The notes: generated from the sequence alone by a model not told the origin. A DNA stretch of 64,000 nt from Ga0077527 sp964486865 (GCA_964486865.1 CAZAOZ010000006.1:17549-81548); one strand, 5' to 3'; positions 1 through 9,036 are shown, counted from the stretch's first letter. Translations and numbers: made by a program.

Positions 1-364
1 GCGTGACGATGACCTGCTCGGCGTCCTTGATGACGTGATTGTTGGTGAGCACGTAACCGCGCGCCGCGTCGATGATCACGCCCGAACCCGCGGCCTGTTC
101 CTTGCGCTGCGGACGGTCCGGCAGATTGAAAAAACGCCGGAAAAACGGATCGCGGAACAGCGGGTTGTCTTCCATCGGCGCGCGCGTGATCACCGAAATG
201 TTCACCACGGCCGGCGTCACCTGGTTGACCAGCGGCGCGAGCGTGGGCAGCGCGCGGGCATCGGCCGCGGGTTGCGCCAGCGCTGCGGCGGGCAGCAGCA
301 GGCCCGGCAGCAGCCAGAACAGCGCCCAGGCTTTTTTAAAATAACAGTTTAAAAACAATGACAT
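1..364 (-). CDS. Do-type periplasmic serine protease, N-terminal part (cut by window edge)
   Basis: Only the first 121 codons are in the window; the gene continues beyond the left edge. It reads as an HtrA/DegQ/DegP-family endoprotease, which degrades or refolds misfolded proteins in the periplasm. A signal peptide is visible: a short basic stretch (KK, residues 10-11), a hydrophobic core to about residue 28 and a likely cleavage after ALA (residue 30). The trypsin-like domain opens with SGVIID and reaches TNNHV, so the catalytic His (about residue 110) is present; Asp and Ser lie outside. The ATG at 364 is the start in frame with the signal peptide; an ATG four bases upstream is in another frame. 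The family is confident, but which paralogue (degP, degQ or mucD) cannot be decided from this part. Confidence 0.88.
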   Translation of the reverse strand, partial: MSLFLNCYFKKAWALFWLLPGLLLPAAALAQPAADARALPTLAPLVNQVTPAVVNISVITRAPMEDNPLFRDPFFRRFFNLPDRPQRKEQAAGSGVIIDAARGYVLTNNHVIKDAEQVIVT

Positions 365-433
365 ACATGTATCCGCGGGGATGCATAGTGATATGGGTGC
401 GGCACGGTCACATTTCAATCTGGAAAAAGCGAT

Positions 434-575
434 TAGCCACAGAGGTCACAGAGAACACAGAGGAAAATCAAAAACGTGGGTCATTTTCACATCCCGCCAG
501 TCTGGTGAGGGTCGCGTGAGGATTCAACTCCTTGAATCTCTCGGTGTTCTCTGTGAACTCTGTGACCTCTGTGGC
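434..575. repeat. CACAGAGG-type imperfect inverted repeat
   Basis: The left arm (435-463) reads GCCACAGAGGTCACAGAG and onwards. The right arm (about 545-575) is its reverse complement apart from a 9-bp internal duplication (ACTCTGTGA). The spacer is about 80 bp. Both arms are built from short CACAGAG units. The same arm sequence recurs in many bacterial genomes as a dispersed intergenic repeat. An open frame across it (381-623) encodes only the repeat and is not a gene. Confidence 0.75.
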
Positions 576-646
576 CGAATTGCTGTTTTAAGGCTTAATC
601 CGCCCATGATAATTCTGCTGTGACCGCGGCTTGCAGCCGCGTCCGG

Positions 647-2689
647 CTACTTCAGGATCTTGAACAGATTGTTGAAGCTGTCCGTCCACAGCCGCAGGCC
701 GGGGATCTCGCGGATATTGAAAGCACTTTCGCTGATTTGCGGGTGCGCCAGCGCGGCGGCGCTGCGCGACACCAGCACCCAGTCGGTCTTGGCCAGATCA
801 TCATCGTCACTGGCATCATCGACGATCAGCACCGTGTGCAGGCCGTGTTCGTCGGCGATGCGCTTGACCACCGGCGCCAGATTGAGAAAACGGTTGGTGA
901 CGTGGAAGGCGATGACCCCGTCCGGTTTCATGTTTTTCAGATAAACACCCATGGCCTGGTGCGTCATCAGGTGCGTGGGTATCGAATCGCTGGAAAAGGC
1001 GTCGATGGCGAGCACGTCGTAGCGCTGCGCGGACTCGCGCTCCATGGTCAGGCGCGCGTCGCCGAGCAGTGTTTCGATGCTCGCCGCGCTGGAGCCGAGA
1101 AAGCTGAATTCCGTTTTGGCGAGATCGATGACCTGCGGATTGATTTCGTAGAAGCGGTAGGTGTCGCCCTTGCGGCCATAGACCGCCAGCGTGCCGGCGC
1201 CGAGGCCAACCACGCCGACGCGCATGGCGTCTGCGTTCTCGCGCTTCACGTTGATGATGCGGCCGGCGCCGGAACTGGGGCCGTAATAGGTCGTCGGTTC
1301 CATGCGGCGCTTGGGCGACAGAAACTGTTCGCCGTGCATGATCACGCCGTGCATCAGGCGGCGCACGCCGGTGTCGCTGGTTTCAGTGCCGAAATCCTTG
1401 ACGCGCAGCGTGCCGTAGAAGTTGCGCGACATGACCCGCGCATCGTTCGACAGCATGGTGATGTAGGTATGGACGTGGTACGCGGTGAAGCCCGCAGCGA
1501 CCATCGCCAGCACCGGCACTATGAGCATCACGCGGCGCGTGACGTAGCCGGCAACCAGTGCGGTCACCACCAGGCCGAGGCCGAATTCGTAATAGGTGTT
1601 GAACAGCTTGGGCGCGACAAAACCGACCAGCAGCCCGCCGATAGCGCCGCCCAGCGAAATCATCAGGTAATAGCCGGTGAGATGGCGCGGCGCCGGTTTC
1701 AGCGCGGCGAGTTCGCCGTGGAAAAACATGCACATCACAAACAGGCCGACCGCAAACAGCGGAATCGCTTCCTTGATGTCCATGATGCCGCCGTTGGCAT
1801 GCAGCGCCCACGCCATGGCGCCGACGACGACCAGCAGCGGGCCCATGAAAATTGAACGCTGGTACCAGTTGCGGCCCTCGAAGCACAGCACGAACGACAG
1901 CAGATAGATGGTCAGCGGCAGTATCCACAGGAACGGCACCGAAGCGACGTCGTGGGTGATGTGGTTGGTCACCGCGATCAGCATGAACGAGCCCAATGCG
2001 GCCAGCGTGAGCCACAGCACATAATCGGCGGCGCGTGGCACCGGTCCTGCGGCTGCGGGCCGTGCAGAGGACGGCGTGGACGCCTGCAGCGCCATGGCGC
2101 CGGCCGGCGGGCGCAGGCTGAAGTACGCCGAGGTTGCGCACAGCACGGCGAACAGCGCATAACCGATGCTCCAGCCGATCGACTGTTCGTGCGTGGTGAT
2201 ATAGGGCTCGACGACAAACGGATAGGCCACCAGCGCAATCAGCGACGCGCCGTTCGACAGCGCAAACAGGCGATAGACATTGCGCGCATCCGGATAACTG
2301 CGCGCGAACCAGGCCTGCAGCAGCGGCCCAGTGGTGGAGAGCAGGAAATACGGCAGGCCGATGGTCGCCGTCAGCAGGCCGAGGATCAGCCAGGTCGGGT
2401 CTTCGTCACCGTCGGGTTTCCAGCCGCTGCCGGCGATGATGGGCAGCGAAACCAGGCTCAGCACGATCAGTGCGGCGTGCAGGATCGCCTGCGGACGCGG
2501 CTTCAGAAAGCGGATGGTCCAGTCGGCATAGGCATAGCCGAACAGCAGCACCAGCTGGAAAAACATCAGGCAGGTGGTCCACACCGCGGCAGAGCCGCCG
2601 AACCACGGCAGGATCTGTTTGGCCATGATGGGCTGCACCAGGAACAGCAGGAAGGCGCTCGCGAATATGGTCAGCGCGTAAATCGGCAT
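647..2689 (-). CDS. Fused MFS-like membrane protein / spermidine synthase-like domain
   Basis: This 680-residue protein has two parts. Residues 1-410 hold about ten or more hydrophobic segments typical of the fused MFS/spermidine synthase family. Residues about 440-680 form a soluble Rossmann methyltransferase fold related to polyamine synthases: glycine-rich SAM loop GVVGLGAGTLAVYG (about 492-505), acidic partner EINPQ (about 515) and LIV-rich DAFSSDSIP. Such fusions are common in Proteobacteria, but the reaction is not established. A polyamine product is inferred from the fold only. The ATG at 2689 follows an AT-rich leader. The gene stands alone between the degQ-like gene and the cupin gene. 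Confidence 0.85.
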   Translation of the reverse strand: MPIYALTIFASAFLLFLVQPIMAKQILPWFGGSAAVWTTCLMFFQLVLLFGYAYADWTIRFLKPRPQAILHAALIVLSLVSLPIIAGSGWKPDGDEDPTWLILGLLTATIGLPYFLLSTTGPLLQAWFARSYPDARNVYRLFALSNGASLIALVAYPFVVEPYITTHEQSIGWSIGYALFAVLCATSAYFSLRPPAGAMALQASTPSSARPAAAGPVPRAADYVLWLTLAALGSFMLIAVTNHITHDVASVPFLWILPLTIYLLSFVLCFEGRNWYQRSIFMGPLLVVVGAMAWALHANGGIMDIKEAIPLFAVGLFVMCMFFHGELAALKPAPRHLTGYYLMISLGGAIGGLLVGFVAPKLFNTYYEFGLGLVVTALVAGYVTRRVMLIVPVLAMVAAGFTAYHVHTYITMLSNDARVMSRNFYGTLRVKDFGTETSDTGVRRLMHGVIMHGEQFLSPKRRMEPTTYYGPSSGAGRIINVKRENADAMRVGVVGLGAGTLAVYGRKGDTYRFYEINPQVIDLAKTEFSFLGSSAASIETLLGDARLTMERESAQRYDVLAIDAFSSDSIPTHLMTHQAMGVYLKNMKPDGVIAFHVTNRFLNLAPVVKRIADEHGLHTVLIVDDASDDDDLAKTDWVLVSRSAAALAHPQISESAFNIREIPGLRLWTDSFNNLFKILK

Positions 2690-2693
2690 TTCA

Positions 2694-2706
2694 TAACTTG
2701 TTGATT
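2694..2706 (-). promoter_or_regulatory. IHF-like site upstream of the MFS/spermidine synthase gene
   Basis: On the minus strand the 13 bases read AATCAACAAGTTA, which fits the IHF consensus WATCAANNNNTTR exactly. An AT-rich block (AATTAAATAA) lies immediately upstream, as usual for IHF sites. It sits directly before the start codon at 2689. The match is seen; binding is inference. Confidence 0.35.
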
Positions 2707-2815
2707 TATTTAATTATTTTGTATTTCGCGACACGCAATCACGGCGCATCATCCATTCCTGGGGGAGCTTCGGCCGCCGCGATTGTAACCGCAGTCGGCG
2801 CGTTTCAGATGAATT

Positions 2816-3562
2816 TCACTCCGCGGGCGAGAACTGCATGATCAAGGCTTCCGCACCCCGGCTTTCGGCCTGCATCCGCAGCGGGCCGTCGGCGGCGCCG
2901 ACGAAAATCGTGGTGTACGCCGGGCACGACTGGCCGTTGATGTTGAGGCTGCCGTTGACCACCAGACAGTACTGGCCGCCGGTATGGCGCGGATCGGGGC
3001 CCGTGACCGGCATGTCCGGCCCGATGCGCAGCAACCATGACGCCAGCCCGTCGTCGCCGTTCATTTCAAGCAGCGGTTCCAGCGCGGTTTCGCGGCGCGT
3101 CAGCAACACCGGCTCGGTACTCAGCGTGATGTCGGTTGCGGTGTGATGGCGCTTGCGCGAAGGTTTCAGTTTTTCGCGATAGCCGGGCTTGTGCAGGTAC
3201 ACCGCGCCGGAGTCGGTGCGCGCGCGCAGCGTGTAGTACGAATAGCCCTGCGCGCCGGCGGTGATCGGCCCGTAGCCGGTGTGATGGTCGGCGTAATGCA
3301 CCGCCAGCGGGCGCACCGGATGGGTGTCGCGGCCGAGGCTGCCGCCGCCGGCGACGAATACCTGGAACTGATCGACTTCATGGAAATGCGGCACGATGAC
3401 TTCGTTGGGGCTCATCTCGATCAGGAAGGCCTGCGGCGTGTCCTGCACCTTGTCCATGCGCTTGCCGATGTAATCGGTGCGCCAGTGTTCCTCGCCAGTG
3501 CCGGTCGATTTGACGAGGCGCCGGCCGGGCGTGGCTTGTGCGGCGGTGACGGTCTGGATCAT
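2816..3562 (-). CDS. Cupin-like protein of unknown function
   Basis: This 248-residue protein reads as a double-cupin or cupin-like fold. In the N-terminal half, VPHFHEVDQFQVF gives the H-x-H...E/Q pattern of a metal-binding cupin. A second beta-rich half ends near GAEALIMQF. No signal peptide is visible. I prefer the ATG at 3562 to one 21 bases upstream because GGAAAAG lies at the right distance before it. It is the last gene of the TcuA/PrpD/Bug operon and begins about 30 bases after the Bug gene, so it probably acts on the same organic acid. The specific activity is unknown. Confidence 0.7.
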   Translation of the reverse strand: MIQTVTAAQATPGRRLVKSTGTGEEHWRTDYIGKRMDKVQDTPQAFLIEMSPNEVIVPHFHEVDQFQVFVAGGGSLGRDTHPVRPLAVHYADHHTGYGPITAGAQGYSYYTLRARTDSGAVYLHKPGYREKLKPSRKRHHTATDITLSTEPVLLTRRETALEPLLEMNGDDGLASWLLRIGPDMPVTGPDPRHTGGQYCLVVNGSLNINGQSCPAYTTIFVGAADGPLRMQAESRGAEALIMQFSPAE

Positions 3563-3592
3563 TTTTGCTTTTCCGGATGGCAACGCAGAGGA

Positions 3593-4564
3593 TTAATCCG
3601 CCTTGATGTTCGATTTTCGGATGACTTCGGCGTAATTCGCGGATTCGGATCTGACGAACGCGGCGAATTCCGCCGGGGTGTTGCCGACCGCGTCGGAGCC
3701 GTCGGCAGCCATGCGTTTCTGGAGATCCGCGGTTTTCAGGATGGCGGCTGTTTCGCGATGCACCTTGTCGATGACGGCGCGCGGCGTGCCGGCCTGGGTG
3801 AACAGGCCGTACCAGTTGGTCACATCGAAATCGGGCACGCCGGATTCCTGCACGCTGGGCAGATCGGGCAGCGTTGCCGCGCGTTTCGCGCTGGATACGC
3901 CCAGCGCACGCAGCTTGCCGGTCCGGATATGCGGCAGCACGGAAATGATGCTCGGGAATGCGGCCTCGATGCGCCCGGAGAGCATGTCGGTATAGGCCGC
4001 GCCCATGCCTTTGTACGGAATGTGCGTGATGTCGGCGCCAGTGCGCACCTTGAACAGTTCGGTGGCGAGATGGATCAGGCTGCCCTGTCCCGACGAGGCG
4101 TAATTGAGTTTGTTCGGATTCGCTCTGGAATGGGCGACCAGTTCGCGCACGGTCTTCGCCGGGATGCCCGGATGCACGATCAGCACATAGGGCTGGCGCG
4201 TGACCTGGGTGATGGCGATGAAGTCGCGGGTCGGCACATAGCGCGCCTGGTAGAGCAGGGGATGGATGACGAACGTCGCGCTGCCCATGAACAGCGTGTG
4301 ACCGTCCGCCGGCGCCTGGCGCATGATATCGACGCCGACGTTGCCGCCGCCGCCGGGCCGGTTATCGACAACGACGGTCTGGCCGAAGCGTTCGGTCAGC
4401 GGCGTCGCAATCGAGCGCGCCGTGGTGTCCATGCCGCCGCCGGCGGCCAGCGGCACGATCATGCGCACCGGCTTGTCGGGATAATTCGGCGTTGCGGCAT
4501 GGGTCGCAGCCGCGAGTACGCTGCAGGCGGCGATCAGTGTGCTGGTCATGGCTGCGTTCATCAT
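3593..4564 (-). CDS. Tripartite tricarboxylate transporter substrate-binding protein (Bug/TctC family)
   Basis: A periplasmic solute-binding protein of 323 residues. The signal peptide runs to about HAATPNYPDKP, where mature Bug proteins begin with the typical YPDKPVRMIVP. The ligand-loop signatures AAGGGMDTTAR, VDNRPGGGG and YKGMGAAYTDMLSG match the family. Bug proteins capture carboxylates for TctAB-type permeases, or act in sensing; no permease gene is nearby. A longer frame starts at 4639, but it would overlap the preceding prpD. The ATG at 4564, 13 bases after that stop, is the sensible start. Its position inside the PrpD operon suggests that it binds the pathway substrate, a di- or tricarboxylate (inference). 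Confidence 0.9.
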   Translation of the reverse strand: MMNAAMTSTLIAACSVLAAATHAATPNYPDKPVRMIVPLAAGGGMDTTARSIATPLTERFGQTVVVDNRPGGGGNVGVDIMRQAPADGHTLFMGSATFVIHPLLYQARYVPTRDFIAITQVTRQPYVLIVHPGIPAKTVRELVAHSRANPNKLNYASSGQGSLIHLATELFKVRTGADITHIPYKGMGAAYTDMLSGRIEAAFPSIISVLPHIRTGKLRALGVSSAKRAATLPDLPSVQESGVPDFDVTNWYGLFTQAGTPRAVIDKVHRETAAILKTADLQKRMAADGSDAVGNTPAEFAAFVRSESANYAEVIRKSNIKAD

Positions 4565-4577
4565 CGGTACACCGCGT

Positions 4578-5921
4578 TCAGGTTGCGACTGCAAGCATGC
4601 GGCAGTCGGTGATGGTTTCCAGCGCCGCGAGCTGCGCATGCAACTCGGCTGCGCGCGGGTACGTGCCCGCCATGCGCATGAATTTTATCCGTAATTCCTC
4701 CGCTGACAACGGTGTCGCCGGCGTGCCCCTGAATTCCTCGGCAAAACGCTCGAATTTGCGCCCGTCTTTCAATGCCACAACCACCCGCGTCGCCCAGGCG
4801 CCGCCTTTTTCAGCGTGGCCCATTTCAACGATTTTCAGGTTGCGGGCGAGTGCGCGGACCCGGCTGTCATGCAGCGCCGCTTCCGCAAACGCCAGCGGGT
4901 CACTGGCATCGTAATACAGCGCAATCGCCGCGCAGAACGGCACGCTGTACTGCGCGCCGGCAACGTCCTGCGGCTCGCGGATGTCGTGATGCGACAGCAC
5001 TTTGTGCCGCGCATGTATGGTCAGATCCGCCACCTCGTCGCCATTGAAGCCGTGCTCGGCGCGCAGTTCCTGCAGCGACTGCACGGGGGTATGCGCGGTG
5101 ATGTGGCAGGCGTAGCGCTTGAGGCAGGCATGGACGATGTCGAAGTGCGTGCCCAGGTCTTTGGTCAGTTGCGTCGCGTCGCCGTCGCGGCAATACGCTT
5201 CCAGATAACCGTAGCGGCCTTCGAGCACCGTGTCCGGGCCTTCGTAGCCGTCGCGTGCGAGCAGCGCGGCGACCACGCCGGCCTCCGCCGCGCGGCCCAT
5301 GTGCAATCGTTTCACCATCGCGCCGTTGCCGGCCTTGGCGAAAGCGAGCAGGCCGCCGCCCAGCGAGCCGGCAATGCCCAGCGCCTGCGTCAGTTGATCC
5401 GCGCTGAGGCCCAGCAGCTTGCCGGCGACGACGGCCGAGCCGTACGGGCCGTTGACGCCCGGCGCATGAAAGCCCAGGGTTTCCGTGGATTGTTTTGCGG
5501 CGAGGCCGATGCGGAACATGACTTCAGCGCCGGCGACGAAGGCGGTCAGCAGGTCGCGGCCGCCGGCCTGCCGTTCTTCGGCGACGGCGAGCGCGGCGGG
5601 CAGCAGGATCGCGCCGGGATGCACGCCGGCGCTGGGCTTGCGCAGGCCGTCGAGTTCGAAGGCGTGGGCGGCGACGCCGTTGGCCAGCGCCGCTGCCGGA
5701 GGAGACACCTTGAGCGCGGTGCCGATGACCCGGCTCATGCCGTTGCCGCCGCAGTGCTGCGCGTGGCCGGCAAGAATCTTCGCCCACGGCAGGCGCGCGC
5801 CGAACAGCGCGGCGCCGGCGGTGTCGATGATGCATTGCTGCGCGCGTTCACGTGCCGCCGCCGGGATTTGTGCGTAGGTGAGCGCGGTCGCGAATTGCGC
5901 GAGCGTGCGGGCTGCGGTCAT
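4578..5921 (-). CDS. MmgE/PrpD family protein (copy 1)
   Basis: A 447-residue member of the MmgE/PrpD superfamily, which includes 2-methylcitrate dehydratase and cis-aconitate decarboxylase. The all-helical N-terminal domain carries the family signatures DTAGAALFGARLPWAK, ANGVAAHAFELD and GVHPGAILLPAALA. The central MVKRLHMGRAAEAGVVAALL segment and the smaller C-terminal domain (VSPPFCAAIAL-like) follow. There are three further full or partial paralogues nearby. The divergence among them suggests different substrates or isomers rather than simple redundancy. The substrate is unknown; a dehydratase/decarboxylase acting on a branched tricarboxylate is the family-based guess. Confidence 0.88.
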   Translation of the reverse strand: MTAARTLAQFATALTYAQIPAAARERAQQCIIDTAGAALFGARLPWAKILAGHAQHCGGNGMSRVIGTALKVSPPAAALANGVAAHAFELDGLRKPSAGVHPGAILLPAALAVAEERQAGGRDLLTAFVAGAEVMFRIGLAAKQSTETLGFHAPGVNGPYGSAVVAGKLLGLSADQLTQALGIAGSLGGGLLAFAKAGNGAMVKRLHMGRAAEAGVVAALLARDGYEGPDTVLEGRYGYLEAYCRDGDATQLTKDLGTHFDIVHACLKRYACHITAHTPVQSLQELRAEHGFNGDEVADLTIHARHKVLSHHDIREPQDVAGAQYSVPFCAAIALYYDASDPLAFAEAALHDSRVRALARNLKIVEMGHAEKGGAWATRVVVALKDGRKFERFAEEFRGTPATPLSAEELRIKFMRMAGTYPRAAELHAQLAALETITDCRMLAVAT

Positions 5922-5963
5922 GATTTTTCCGGCAAATGGTCATCAGACCATTTGCCGCTGATA

Positions 5964-6003
5964 CCTCCCCTCCTCCCTCGGGGGAGGGGTCGGGGGAGAG
6001 GGA
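5964..6003. repeat. CTCCCC-type palindromic repeat (copy 1)
   Basis: A pyrimidine-rich arm (CTCCCCTCCTCCCTC) pairs with GGGGGAGGGGTCGGGGGAGAGG. It is a diverged member of the CCCTCTCCCC repeat family found five times in this window, always between genes. Confidence 0.65.
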
Positions 6004-6038
6004 AAAGCGTGCTGGCCATCATCAAAGGGAAAACAAGC

Positions 6039-7436
6039 TCATGCCGTCATCAGTTTCGCCAGCACCGCGGCATCGGGCAGCTTCTCGATGCCCATCACCG
6101 CGTCGCGCAGCTCGGCAACGCGCGCCCTGGGCAGCGCCTTGACCGCGAGCTTCTCGAATTTTTCGATGATCTCGGCATCCGACGCGAAATGTTTTTCGCT
6201 GCCGCGCGGAGCCTCGACCGTGCGCTTCATCACCGTGCCGTCGTGGAGATGCAGCTCGACATGCACCTTGTGGCGCATTTTGGCGCCCAGCGCGGTGATC
6301 GCCGGATCGTGGATGACCTCGACTTTTTCCGACAGTTTCATGCGCTGCGGATCGGCGATCATGTTTTCGGTGAACTGATCGACAAAGCAGTCGTTTTCGA
6401 TCAGCCAGGTGGCGATGCAGTAGGGCATGTTGAGCTGCGCCGAAGTCAGGCCCTGCGGTTCGTATTTCCAGCCGACATGGTGTACCGTGACTTCGGAGCC
6501 GTGAACGACGACTTTTTTCACGTCGTTGTGGGTGAACGGCCGCTCGCGGCGCATGTCGCGCAGCGCATCCAGCGTGGTGTGGTTGGTGCCGACGCAGGCG
6601 TAGAATTTCAGCGCCACGCCCATGGTCTGCCATGTGTCGCCAAGCCCGGCGGTCAGTTCCGCGAGATTGAACTTGTCGGTCGATTGCGACATGGTCGTGC
6701 AGAAACCGCCGTATTCGCTTTCCAGCACATTGAGTATGCCGGTGAAGCCGGCTTCGGCGAACAGCGCACCGTAGAGTCCTGATTGCGACGAGCGCCCGGC
6801 GTGCATGCGCTTGACCATGGCGCCGAACTGCGCCGCCATCAGGCCCGCGGCCTGGGTGCCGGCGATGCCCAGCGCATGTACGGTCTTGTCGGTATCGAGC
6901 TTCAAGCCGCGCGCCGCGCCGGCTGCCGCGGAAAACACGCCCAGCGTCGCGCCCGAGTGCCAGCCCGAGGCGATGTGCGAGGGGCCCATGCACAGGCCGA
7001 CGCGCGGGCCGATTTCATAACCGGCGACCGCGGATGTCAGGAATTCCCTGCCGCTCATACCCGCCTTCATTTCAGTCAGCGGAATCAGCGCCGGCAGCAC
7101 CACGGCGCCCACATGCAGCACGCCGGCGCGATGCACGTCGTCGAGTTCGAAGCCCTGCACCTGCGTGCCGTTGACCAGCGCGGCGTGCGGCGCCGAGAGT
7201 TTTTTGTTGGTACCCCAGACGCTGCACTGGCGGGTGCTGTCGATGCTGCCCAGTTTGTCCTGCAGGATGCGGCTCCATTCCAGATCCGCGCCGTACAGCG
7301 CGCAGCCCAGCGCGTCGAGCATCAGCAGCTTGTTGCGGTGGCGGACTTCCTCCGGAATCCTGTCGTAGGTCAGGCCGGAGACGAATTCGGCGATGCGGCG
7401 GGTGTAGGGGTTGGAGTGGGTCGATTGCTGGGCCAT
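6039..7436 (-). CDS. MmgE/PrpD family protein (copy 2)
   Basis: This 465-residue MmgE/PrpD protein has the same layout as its neighbours: DALGCALYGADLEWSRIL, VNGTQVQGFELDD and HVGAVVLPALIPL in the N-terminal helical domain, then AMVKRMHAGRSSQSGLYGAL, then a C-terminal lid domain ending in KLMTA. It lies in the same minus-strand run, 117 bases upstream of copy 1, with a palindromic repeat between. The residues around the active-site region differ from copy 1 (FELDDVHRAG here, FELDGLRKPS there), which supports a different substrate. The family is certain; the substrate is not. Confidence 0.88.
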   Translation of the reverse strand: MAQQSTHSNPYTRRIAEFVSGLTYDRIPEEVRHRNKLLMLDALGCALYGADLEWSRILQDKLGSIDSTRQCSVWGTNKKLSAPHAALVNGTQVQGFELDDVHRAGVLHVGAVVLPALIPLTEMKAGMSGREFLTSAVAGYEIGPRVGLCMGPSHIASGWHSGATLGVFSAAAGAARGLKLDTDKTVHALGIAGTQAAGLMAAQFGAMVKRMHAGRSSQSGLYGALFAEAGFTGILNVLESEYGGFCTTMSQSTDKFNLAELTAGLGDTWQTMGVALKFYACVGTNHTTLDALRDMRRERPFTHNDVKKVVVHGSEVTVHHVGWKYEPQGLTSAQLNMPYCIATWLIENDCFVDQFTENMIADPQRMKLSEKVEVIHDPAITALGAKMRHKVHVELHLHDGTVMKRTVEAPRGSEKHFASDAEIIEKFEKLAVKALPRARVAELRDAVMGIEKLPDAAVLAKLMTA

Positions 7437-7463
7437 GTAGGTGTTTCCTGTGCTGGGTGATGA

Positions 7464-7485
7464 GTAAGCGGTGAGCGGCGAGCGG
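7464..7485. repeat. GTAAGCGGTGAGC block (copy 1)
   Basis: A short purine-rich direct repeat built from GTAAGCGG and GTGAGCGG units, in the gap between prpD copies 2 and 3. Longer relatives occur at the end of selA and after the GST gene. Confidence 0.5.
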
Positions 7486-7527
7486 TGTGAATGTAAAATT
7501 ATTCAATAAAACAAATGGTTGCGATAT

Positions 7528-8937
7528 TCATGCCGGTGCGGTGACGGCAGCGGCCAGCAGCGGCATCAGTTTGCTGATGTCGGCCAGCGTGTCGAAACCG
7601 TCAACCGCCGCAATGATGCGCTCGGCAGCGGCCTGGTCCATGCACGGTGCGACGACGTTGCGGAACTTGTGCACGACCTCTTCCGGCGTGAGCGGATTTT
7701 CCGGACTGCCGCGGCGATGCAGCGACAGTTTTTCAAACACCCGGCCGTTGCGTGTCGTGATTTTGACCCGCGAGGCGTGGCGGAACGGCGCGCCCATTTG
7801 TTCGATTTCGGGATCGACGTGCGCGCTGATGCGCGTAATGAAATCGAGTATGCGCGGATCGCTCAATCGCGTTTCACGGAACTGTTCAGTGAAGGCCGCG
7901 CCGTCCAACGCGATCACCGCCATGCCGTAATACAGATTCATCTGCGCCGCGGTGACGCCCTGCGCCTTGTACTCCCATGCGCAATGCACATGGGTCATCG
8001 GCGACAGGCCGGCTTCCACTTTGGCGATGTCATCGGCCTGGAGACGCTGCTCCTGCATGATGGCCAGCAGGCCGTCCAGCGCGCTGTGGATGCTGGTGAC
8101 GCTGGCATGCGGCTTGTAGCCGACGTTCAGCGTTTCCCAGGTGCTGCCGAGGCCGGCGGTCAGGCGCGACGGATCGGGCTGGTCGGAATAGGTCGAGAGA
8201 TAACCGCCGTACGGCGCTTCGAGTGCGTCGAGAATGCCGGTGAAGTCCTGCGCGGCGAGCTGCGCGGCATAGACGCCGCTTTGCGCGGCACGCCCGCTGT
8301 GAAAGCGTTTGACCATCGCGCCTTCCTGCGCCGCCATCAGCCCGCCGGCCTGCGAGCCGGCCATGCCCAGCGCGTGCTGGAAGTGTGCTGCGTCGAGTCC
8401 GAGCAGGCGCGCGGCAGTGGCCGCGGCGACAAACGCACCCGAAGTGCCCTGAGGATGAAAACCGCGGAAAAACAGGTTCATGGTTGCGGCGTTGCCGACA
8501 CGGTGGCCGATTTCGTAACCGGCGACCATCGCCGTCAGCACATCGCGCCCTGAAGTTTTTCCCGCAGCCTCGGCGAGCCCCAGCGCTACCGGCACGGCAA
8601 TCGATCCGGCATGGACGATGGATTCCTTGTGAATATCGTCGAGCTCGAAAGCGTGGCCTGAGGTACCGTTAACCAGCGCCGCCAGCGCCGGTGAAGTTTT
8701 TTTGCCCAGCCCGATCAGCGTGGCGACGGGTTTGGCATCTTCCTGCCCGGCGAGCGCCGCCACTTTCCGGGTCCACGGCAGCGTCGCGCCGAACAGGCAG
8801 CAGCCGAGGCTGTCGAGCAGCGAGAGCTTGATGCGGGCGATGACCGCCGCCGGGATGTCTTCGTATTTCAGCGCCGCGCCGAAGCGCGCGAGGTCGCGGG
8901 TGGCGTTGGCGAGCAGCGGAGGTTGCGTGGAGGACAA
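7528..8937 (-). CDS. MmgE/PrpD family protein (copy 3)
   Basis: A 469-residue MmgE/PrpD protein. The motifs are DSLGCCLFGATLPWTRK, VNGTSGHAFELDDIHKE, HAGSIAVPVALGLAE and the central AMVKRFHSGRAAQSGVYAAQ. It is closest in motif detail to copy 2 (FELDDxHRxx/xHxGRxxQSG), so the two probably arose by local duplication. It begins 99 bases after the flavoprotein stop, with a palindromic repeat in the gap, and is probably co-transcribed with it. The enzymatic role is inferred from the family only. Confidence 0.88.
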   Translation of the reverse strand: MSSTQPPLLANATRDLARFGAALKYEDIPAAVIARIKLSLLDSLGCCLFGATLPWTRKVAALAGQEDAKPVATLIGLGKKTSPALAALVNGTSGHAFELDDIHKESIVHAGSIAVPVALGLAEAAGKTSGRDVLTAMVAGYEIGHRVGNAATMNLFFRGFHPQGTSGAFVAAATAARLLGLDAAHFQHALGMAGSQAGGLMAAQEGAMVKRFHSGRAAQSGVYAAQLAAQDFTGILDALEAPYGGYLSTYSDQPDPSRLTAGLGSTWETLNVGYKPHASVTSIHSALDGLLAIMQEQRLQADDIAKVEAGLSPMTHVHCAWEYKAQGVTAAQMNLYYGMAVIALDGAAFTEQFRETRLSDPRILDFITRISAHVDPEIEQMGAPFRHASRVKITTRNGRVFEKLSLHRRGSPENPLTPEEVVHKFRNVVAPCMDQAAAERIIAAVDGFDTLADISKLMPLLAAAVTAPA

Positions 8938-8975
8938 ACTGGATGTCGCCCCGACTAAGGGTGCCTAAAACGAAA

Positions 8976-9017
8976 CCCCCTCTCCCCGCATGGCGGGGAG
9001 AGGGTTGGGGAGAGGGG
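8976..9017. repeat. CCCTCTCCCC-type palindromic repeat (copy 2)
   Basis: The arms CCCCCTCTCCCCGC and GCGGGGAGAGGG flank a short ATG loop, followed by a second half-arm TTGGGGAGAGGG. It lies between the flavoprotein gene and prpD copy 3, inside the operon. Confidence 0.7.
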
Positions 9018-9036
9018 CAGCGAAAAAACCACTTTG

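Noticed and set aside
381..623. Small protein over the CACAGAGG repeat
   Set aside because: The translation (HRGHREHRG and CELCDLCG) is only the repeat read in frame, with no ribosome binding site.
620..1855. 411-residue plus-strand ORF opposite the MFS/spermidine synthase gene
   Set aside because: It is Arg/Ala/His-rich noise from the GC-biased third codon positions of the real minus-strand gene. Similar long antisense ORFs face malate synthase, dxs, selB and others.
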